DNA of 64,000 bases from an uncultured Bacteroidota bacterium. Lineage in GTDB: Bacteria; Bacteroidota; Bacteroidia; Flavobacteriales; Flavobacteriaceae. Every line of letters starts with the position of its first letter. The first letter of the stretch is position 1. Position numbers and translations under genes: made by a program. The stretch is taken from positions 62,001 to 126,000 of the forward strand of contig CACGZJ010000001.1 of NCBI GenBank assembly GCA_902577515.1, given 5' to 3'. The notes beneath the pieces are model-generated. The model searched no databases, was not told the DNA's origin, and saw only the letters and a list, made by a program, of their open reading frames with translations. Shown piece by piece: positions 58,128 to 64,000 of the stretch.

Positions 58128-59379
58128 ACTAAGTATATTTAAATATGATTTAGTTTCAATTATTCTATATCTTAGCCTAGTATCATTTGGTTTAGTAAAT
58201 ATTTATTCTTCTAGTTTTAACGAGTCTTCTATAAATTTATTCGATGTTAGTTCTATTGTGGGTAAGCAAGTCTTATTTTTTTTTCTATCCCTTATTGCAT
58301 TCATATTTATACTTTTCACAAGAAGTAGGTTTTTTGATAATTCTGCATATATATTTTATTTTTTTTCTATTATACTCTTGCTGGGTCTATTTATTTTTGG
58401 TGTCGAAAGAGGGGGAGCAAAATCATGGTATGCACTCGGTCCAATAAGCTTTCAACCAAGCGAGCTCGCTAAATTGGGAACGGCTTTATTTTTATCAAAA
58501 TTTTTAAGTATAATTCAAACAGACCTAAAGAGTAATAGAGATATATTAATTGTATTTATAATTATACTAATACCTCTAATTTTAACTACTATACAACCTG
58601 ATCCCGGTTCAGCATTAATTTTTTTAGCTTTTATCTTTCCTGTTATTCGTGAAGGACTAAATCTTAATTATTTTTATTTTGGATTATATATTATTTCAAC
58701 TTTGTTACTGACACTAAAATTCAATTTTCTTGTCTGCTTAGCCATATTGATGATTGTTTTTTCTGCGTATCTAATTTATTTTAGAACTAAAAAGATTAAA
58801 ATTTCATTACTTAAATTTTTATTTTCATTTTTCATATTAATTTGTATTTCCTTCTCAACTAATTATCTATTTGAGAATGTCTTGGAGCAAAGACATAGAG
58901 ATAGAATAAATTTAGTTCTTGGAAAGGAAGTAGATACTAGTGGAATTGGGTATAATATTAATCAATCTAAAATTGCAATTAGTAATGGTGGACTTTTTGG
59001 TACTGGTTTCTTAGAGGGCACTCAAACTAAAGGAAATTTTGTTCCAAGACAACATACTGATTTTATTTTTAGTACAATTGGAGAAGAATGGGGGTTTATT
59101 GGTACAATTATTACTATTATATTTTTTTCATTTTTAATCATTAGAATTATAACTAGGGCAGACAAGCAACCAAATCATTTTAGACGGATTTATTCTTATT
59201 GCTTTGCTAGCTTACTTTTTTCCCACTTTTTTCTAAATATTGGCATGTCAATAGGATTAATTCCATCTATTGGCATACCTCTACCATTTATAAGTTATGG
59301 TGGGTCAAGCCTGTTAATATTTAGTATGATGTTCTTTGTTTATATAAACTTTGACTCTAGTAGATTAATGGAAGATTAA
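58120..59379 (+). CDS. rodA: Peptidoglycan glycosyltransferase RodA
   Basis: The SEDS-family glycan polymerase paired with PBP2. 419 residues from the ATG at 58120, chosen because MNRLSIFKYD leads directly into the first membrane segment; an in-frame ATG 36 bases earlier lies inside mrdA. About ten membrane segments; GGAKSWYALGPISFQPSELAK, QPDPGSALI, and the C-terminal IPLPFISYGGSS are SEDS signatures. Its TAA is shared with the stop of the convergent protease gene. Confidence 0.96.
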   Translation: MNRLSIFKYDLVSIILYLSLVSFGLVNIYSSSFNESSINLFDVSSIVGKQVLFFFLSLIAFIFILFTRSRFFDNSAYIFYFFSIILLLGLFIFGVERGGAKSWYALGPISFQPSELAKLGTALFLSKFLSIIQTDLKSNRDILIVFIIILIPLILTTIQPDPGSALIFLAFIFPVIREGLNLNYFYFGLYIISTLLLTLKFNFLVCLAILMIVFSAYLIYFRTKKIKISLLKFLFSFFILICISFSTNYLFENVLEQRHRDRINLVLGKEVDTSGIGYNINQSKIAISNGGLFGTGFLEGTQTKGNFVPRQHTDFIFSTIGEEWGFIGTIITIIFFSFLIIRIITRADKQPNHFRRIYSYCFASLLFSHFFLNIGMSIGLIPSIGIPLPFISYGGSSLLIFSMMFFVYINFDSSRLMED

Positions 59380-61517
59380 TCAATATTAATTTGAGAAAGA
59401 ATTTCATTTGATTTAATAGAAGAAAGATCTTTGAGTAAGTTCATAGCTTCATTAACATAAATGTCTTTTTTTAGTGACTCAATCCACCTTTCTCTCTTTT
59501 CTTTAATGTCATCATTGTATGAATTATCCTCTTTATCATTAGTATTATTCCATTGAAAATAATATGGTGATTCAAACTCTTCAATTTGTTTTAATTTTTC
59601 GTTCTGAGACTTTGAACTTTTAAGGTCACCTTTATATGTAATATAATCTAGAGAAATTGTCTTATCATCTTGTTGAGATTTGATCCAAGATGCATGCTCA
59701 TCAATTATTGAAAAAAACTCATTATTATTTATTCTATTTTTACTATCAATAATAACCTGTGAATAATTAAATATCTTATTTGAGTTACTGTACCTAGCTG
59801 GATCAATTTTATCCCAACTTAATGGGTTCTCTAAATCTTTTTCTCCTATTTCGACATAAGAATATCTATTTGGAAATACTATATCACTCTTTACTCCCTC
59901 AAGCTGAGTAGATCCGCCATTTACCCTGTAGAATTTATCAGTTGTAATTTTAAGAGATCCTAGATCACCATATGTATTTCCTGATACAACATTATTTAGA
60001 TCAACAATATTTTGAACAGTTCCTTTCCCATAAGTTTGTTTACTACCTAAAATTATAGCTCTGTTATAGTCTTGAAGAGCTGCCGCAAGAATTTCAGAGG
60101 CTGAAGCAGAAAATTCATTTACAAGAACTATAAGCGGACCATCCCAAAGGATTGAAGGGTCGTTGTCTCTTAAAATCTCTTTTCTTCCGCCGATACTTTT
60201 AACTTGAACAACTGGACCTTTTTCAATAAAAAAACCTGTGATATCAACTACAGTTTTAAGAGATCCACCTCCATTATTCCTAAGATCTAAAATCAATCCA
60301 TTAATACCTTTTGATTTTAAATTTACAATCTCTCTCTTCAAATCGCTGGCTGCATTTCTCTCACCATAATCATCAAAGTCAACATAAAATCTTGGTAGAT
60401 TAATAAGACCATATTTTGAAAGATCGTCGTTTATTATTGAGGATTTCGCATAAGTTTCTTCAAGTTCAACAATATCTCTAGTTACAATTACCTGTTCTAC
60501 TCCTCCATCAACTCTTTTAACAGTTAAATAAACTTTTGTTCCTTTTTCTCCTTTTATAAGATCAGTTGCATCACTTAATTTCATTAATGATATTTCAGTA
60601 GGCTCCTCATCCTCTGACTGAGCTACAGAAATTATAACATCACCAACATTTAAAAGATTATCTCTCCATACTGGACCACCAATGATAATCTCTACTATTT
60701 CAACTTGTTGTTTTGTTTTTGACAATCTTGCACCTATTCCTTGAAACTTTCCTGAAATGTTTTGATCAAAAACATCTTTTGCTTCAGGAGCTAAATAAGT
60801 AGTATGAGGATCAAATTGGGTAACAATAGAATTAAGATAAATAGAGAACCAATCTGTTCTTTCTAATTCACTATTAAATTGAAAAAAATCTTTTAGATTT
60901 TCTTTGATTGAAATTCTAGACTCTTGTTCAATTTCTTGATCGGTTTTAGTTTGCTTATTTTCAGAATCACTTTTACTTTCATTTATTTCTTTTTTTGATG
61001 CATAGCCATCAAGAGCTGATAACTTTAATCTTTTTCTCCAAATGTTTTTTAAATCATCAAGATTTACTGCATAATTTAAATTTTCATAGTCAAGATTAAT
61101 CTCTTCGTCAATATTAAAATTGAAAGGCTTGTCAAGTATGTCTTCATAAAATCCTTCAACTTCAGAAATTCTATTCAATAATGTTTCGTATACGATATTA
61201 AAGAAAGTAATATCTGAAGAGTTTATTTGGTCATCTATAAGAAGTCTATATTCTGAAAAAATTTCAATATCAGATTCATACAAAAACCTTTTCTGAGAAT
61301 CTACAGCTTCAATGAATTCATCAAATACTTTTATTGAAAAATCATCATTTATTATTTTAGGATCATAATGCAACTTATCTAGAACATAAGAAACAAGATC
61401 AACAAGTAATCTATCTTTATTTGGCTGATCACTTGAAAACTTGAAATTTGAAACTTCAAAATAAATAACAAGCGAAATTATACCAGATACAATTAATCCA
61501 AAAATTCTCAAAATCAT
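59376..61517 (-). CDS. prc: Tail-specific protease (Prc/Tsp, S41A family)
   Basis: A periplasmic protease that trims or degrades proteins from their C-termini, including envelope proteins. 713 residues: a signal or anchor (1-20), an N-terminal helical domain, a PDZ domain (about 250-340 with GIGARLSKTKQQVEIVEII and GDVIISVAQ). The S41 core has LVNEFSASASEILAAAL with the catalytic Ser, and the catalytic Lys in GSKQTYGKGTVQ. The C-terminal 150 residues resemble DUF3340. It lies downstream of the elongasome genes, convergent to them. Confidence 0.92.
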   Translation of the reverse strand: MILRIFGLIVSGIISLVIYFEVSNFKFSSDQPNKDRLLVDLVSYVLDKLHYDPKIINDDFSIKVFDEFIEAVDSQKRFLYESDIEIFSEYRLLIDDQINSSDITFFNIVYETLLNRISEVEGFYEDILDKPFNFNIDEEINLDYENLNYAVNLDDLKNIWRKRLKLSALDGYASKKEINESKSDSENKQTKTDQEIEQESRISIKENLKDFFQFNSELERTDWFSIYLNSIVTQFDPHTTYLAPEAKDVFDQNISGKFQGIGARLSKTKQQVEIVEIIIGGPVWRDNLLNVGDVIISVAQSEDEEPTEISLMKLSDATDLIKGEKGTKVYLTVKRVDGGVEQVIVTRDIVELEETYAKSSIINDDLSKYGLINLPRFYVDFDDYGERNAASDLKREIVNLKSKGINGLILDLRNNGGGSLKTVVDITGFFIEKGPVVQVKSIGGRKEILRDNDPSILWDGPLIVLVNEFSASASEILAAALQDYNRAIILGSKQTYGKGTVQNIVDLNNVVSGNTYGDLGSLKITTDKFYRVNGGSTQLEGVKSDIVFPNRYSYVEIGEKDLENPLSWDKIDPARYSNSNKIFNYSQVIIDSKNRINNNEFFSIIDEHASWIKSQQDDKTISLDYITYKGDLKSSKSQNEKLKQIEEFESPYYFQWNNTNDKEDNSYNDDIKEKRERWIESLKKDIYVNEAMNLLKDLSSIKSNEILSQINID

Positions 61518-61625
61518 ATAGTAAAATTAGCTTAAAAAAAATTAAGGTAACCCTAATAACAGCAAAGTTTATGTTAAAGTTAAAAGAGTAAAACGTTTTC
61601 ATATATTTACATGAAATTATTTTAA

Positions 61626-62396
61626 ATGAAAAAGCCACTTATTTTAGTAACAAATGATGATGGTATAAATGCTCCTGGAATAAGAACTTTAATTTCTGTA
61701 ATGAAAAATATTGGTGATATTGTTGTTGTAGCTCCAGATAGTCCTCAATCTGGTATGGGGCACGCTATAACGATAAATTCAACATTACATTCTTCTAGAA
61801 TTACTCCAAAAGATTCTGAAATTATTGAGTATAGTTGTTCTGGAACACCCGCTGATTGTGTTAAACTAGCCATTAATGAGTTAATGCCTAGGAAACCTGA
61901 TTTATGTGTATCTGGAATTAATCATGGCTCCAACTCTTCAATTAATGTTATATATTCAGGTACTATGAGTGCTGCCATTGAAGCTGGGATAGAAGGAGTT
62001 CCTTCAATTGGGTTTTCCCTTTTAGACTATCGATGGAATGCAGATTTTAGTCAATCTACAGATTTTATAAGTAAGATCACCCTTAATACCCTAAATAATG
62101 GAATTCCAAAAGGAGTTGTTTTAAACGTGAATATTCCATCAGTAAAAAAGTCTAACATTATGGGTATTAAGATTTGTAGACAAGCAAAGGCTTATTGGGT
62201 TGAAGAGTTTGATAAAAGAAAAAATCCTTTTGGTCAAGAATACTACTGGTTAACTGGCAAGTTTATCAATGAAGATCAAGGAGAAGATACTGATGAATGG
62301 GCTCTTAACAATAATTATATTTCAATTGTACCAGTTAAATTTGATTTAACTGCTCACGATGCAATTCAAGGACTAAACGAGTGGGATTTTAAATGA
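61626..62396 (+). CDS. surE: 5'/3'-nucleotidase SurE
   Basis: A metal-dependent phosphatase of nucleoside monophosphates and polyphosphate. 256 residues: VTNDDGINAPGI with metal ligands Asp11 and Asp12, Ser42 in DSPQSGMGHA, and SGINHGSNSSINVIYSGTMSAA with the Asn ligand. The stop overlaps the lpxB start as ATGA, so the two are coupled. Confidence 0.96.
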   Translation: MKKPLILVTNDDGINAPGIRTLISVMKNIGDIVVVAPDSPQSGMGHAITINSTLHSSRITPKDSEIIEYSCSGTPADCVKLAINELMPRKPDLCVSGINHGSNSSINVIYSGTMSAAIEAGIEGVPSIGFSLLDYRWNADFSQSTDFISKITLNTLNNGIPKGVVLNVNIPSVKKSNIMGIKICRQAKAYWVEEFDKRKNPFGQEYYWLTGKFINEDQGEDTDEWALNNNYISIVPVKFDLTAHDAIQGLNEWDFK

Positions 62397-63490
62397 AATA
62401 TTATATAATTGCTGGAGAGGCATCAGGAGATTTATATGGTTCTCGTCTAATAACTGAAATAAAATTGCTAGACAGTAACGCTGAAATTAGATTTTGGGGT
62501 GGAGATAAAATGATTTTGAGTGGTGGAACTATTGTAAAGCATATAAAAGAACTAGCGTTTATGGGATTCTATGAAGTAGTCAAGAATCTTGATAAAATCA
62601 TAAGTAATTTTAGTCTTTGTAAAAAGGATATACTAGATTTTAATCCTGATAAAATAATTTATATTGATTATCCTGGTTTTAACTTGAGAATTTGTAATTG
62701 GGCTAAAAAGAAGGGATTCAGCAACTACTATTATATAAGTCCTCAAATATGGGCGTGGAAAGAAGGGCGCATAAAAAAGATAAAAAAAAGTATAGATAAG
62801 CTATTTGTTATTTTTCCATTTGAAAAGAAATATTATAATGAAAAACATAATATGGATACATTTTATTATGGGCATCCTTTAATAGAGGTCATTAATTCAT
62901 ATAAAATAAATAATAGCTTTTTTAGTGAAAATAATATCCCTAACAACAAACAAGTTGTTGCATTTTTACCAGGTAGTAGGGTTCAGGAGATTAAAACTAT
63001 GCTACCAATTTTTTTATCGATAATTAGTAAGTATCCTAACTATAATTTTATAATTGCAGGTGTAAATAATGTAGATCCTAATATATATAATATAGCCCCA
63101 TATTCTAATTTATTTATTGTATATAATCAAACGTATGACTTACTAACTAATTCTTTTGCAGCTATTGTTACAAGTGGTACAGCGTCACTTGAATGTTCTC
63201 TTTTTAAAGTCCCTCAGTTGGTATGTTATAAAACAAGTGGTCTTAGTTTCATTATTGGTAAATTATTTGTTAAACTAAAATATATATCTCTTGTAAATAT
63301 TATTCTAGAAAATAATATTATAAAAGAACTCATTCAAAATGATCTTAATGAGAAAAATTTATCTTACGAATTTGATAAGCTTTGTGAAGAAGAAAAAAGA
63401 TCAAAAATAATTAAAGAATATTCTAAAATTTTTGATTTATTATCTGTCGATTATACATCAAAGAAAATTGCTTCATCAATTTTTAGTTGA
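62393..63490 (+). CDS. lpxB: Lipid-A-disaccharide synthase
   Basis: Joins UDP-2,3-diacylglucosamine and lipid X into the lipid A disaccharide at the inner membrane. 365 residues, beginning YYIIAGEASGDLYGSRLI, with DYPGFNLRI, YISPQIWAWKEGRIKKIK, FYGHPL, FLPGSRVQEIKTMLP and TSGTASLECSLF, all LpxB motifs. It is one of two lipid A/LPS genes in this stretch with lptE. Confidence 0.96.
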   Translation: MKYYIIAGEASGDLYGSRLITEIKLLDSNAEIRFWGGDKMILSGGTIVKHIKELAFMGFYEVVKNLDKIISNFSLCKKDILDFNPDKIIYIDYPGFNLRICNWAKKKGFSNYYYISPQIWAWKEGRIKKIKKSIDKLFVIFPFEKKYYNEKHNMDTFYYGHPLIEVINSYKINNSFFSENNIPNNKQVVAFLPGSRVQEIKTMLPIFLSIISKYPNYNFIIAGVNNVDPNIYNIAPYSNLFIVYNQTYDLLTNSFAAIVTSGTASLECSLFKVPQLVCYKTSGLSFIIGKLFVKLKYISLVNIILENNIIKELIQNDLNEKNLSYEFDKLCEEEKRSKIIKEYSKIFDLLSVDYTSKKIASSIFS

Positions 63491-64000
63491 TTCCGTGCAT
63501 CATACTTACAATCTTTTTATTTGCAACTATCATTAATAATCCAACAAATGCAGGTAAAATTGTAAAAATTAAAAAGAAAACAGACATTCCATAGTCCTCA
63601 ACAATTGGGTCTAGAAAGCTCCCCGTAATACCTGCACTTAAATTTGCAATAAAGTTAGCTACAAACCAAACACCAAACATTAACCCAACAAGCTTCTGAG
63701 GGGCTAATTTACTTACATAAGAAAGTCCAACAGGTGAAACACACAATTCTCCTAAAGTATGGAATAAGTAGGCAAGTATTAAAAAAATCATACTCTGAGA
63801 GGCAGAATAAGCACCCAAAGGTATGTTAATAGAGCCATAAGATAGTATAGCAAACCCTATTGATAAAAGCATTAATCCAATTCCAAATTTTACAGGACCA
63901 GATGGGTTATATTTAGACTGCCATATTTTTGATAGCACAGGTGCAAATACAATAATAAAAAAAGAGTTCAAAATTGCAAACCACGATGCAGGAACTTCAG
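63483..64000 (-). CDS. POT/PTR family peptide transporter, C-terminal part (runs off window end)
   Basis: A proton-coupled di- and tripeptide importer. The visible 172 residues begin inside the gene: reading in from 64000, the frame gives EVPASWFAILNSFFIIVFAP, a POT segment, so the true start is beyond the window. GELCVSPVGLSYVSKLAPQ with LMFGVWFVANFIAN and four to five membrane segments confirm the family. The last eight bases overlap lpxB. The N-terminal half, with the ExxER proton site, cannot be seen. Confidence 0.92.
   Translation of the reverse strand, partial: EVPASWFAILNSFFIIVFAPVLSKIWQSKYNPSGPVKFGIGLMLLSIGFAILSYGSINIPLGAYSASQSMIFLILAYLFHTLGELCVSPVGLSYVSKLAPQKLVGLMFGVWFVANFIANLSAGITGSFLDPIVEDYGMSVFFLIFTILPAFVGLLMIVANKKIVSMMHGIN

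Overview
The window is a gene-dense, AT-rich chromosomal segment of a member of the Bacteroidota, most likely an uncultured marine flavobacterium with a small, compact genome. The evidence is a SusC/SusD pair, Bacteroidota-type promoter boxes (TAnnTTTG), no Shine-Dalgarno-like leaders, a fused NagB/PIG-L protein, the gene order miaB - sigma-54-type activator - lptE - TPR - secG - groES - groEL, and an mreBCD-mrdA-rodA cluster. No intergenic gap exceeds about 120 bases, so no stretch over 300 bases lacks a gene. I see no IS element, prophage, CRISPR array, toxin-antitoxin pair or recognised defence system.

Region 1 (1-11.9 kb), mostly minus strand: 5' part of a glycerol kinase, a secreted protein of unknown function, an SDR reductase, tRNA-Val, an amidase, and a DUF1295-type membrane enzyme on plus. 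A probable long operon follows: porin, anmK, a second copy of the unknown secreted protein, nhaD, folC and a small outer-membrane barrel. Region 2 (11.9-24.7 kb) is housekeeping on alternating strands: rnhB with a large lipoprotein, lipB, lysS, a glucosaminidase lipoprotein, a DUF4136 lipoprotein, alaS, an M23 peptidase with a MerR regulator, der, era and initiator tRNA-Met.

Region 3 (24.7-36.9 kb) is the most niche-specific part: a DUF819 membrane protein, an SGNH hydrolase and gamma-glutamyltransferase pair, susD-susC, a tiny cysteine-rich protein, and a secreted M20 amidohydrolase co-transcribed with the NagB/PIG-L fusion. With a POT-type peptide transporter at the far end, this suggests scavenging of peptides, gamma-glutamyl compounds and amino sugars. 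Region 4 (36.9-46.2 kb): trxB, topA with a degenerate arginase-fold protein, an MBL-fold/rhodanese protein, and a 1068-residue secreted BNR-repeat protein. Region 5 (46.2-64 kb): the miaB-to-groEL cluster, purH, the rod-shape operon, a tail-specific protease, surE, lpxB and the partial POT transporter.

The points most worth checking are: miaB has no ATG, GTG or TTG start upstream of its essential first cluster cysteine; the arginase-fold protein next to topA has lost metal ligands; the NagB domain of the fusion lacks a catalytic aspartate; two secreted paralogues of unknown function each look internally duplicated; five convergent gene pairs use palindromic stop signals (four shared tetranucleotides, one abutting hexanucleotide); and several promoter boxes lie so close to start codons that the transcripts are probably leaderless. 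I did not find a clear, novel multi-gene system. All family assignments are by reading motifs, without database searches.
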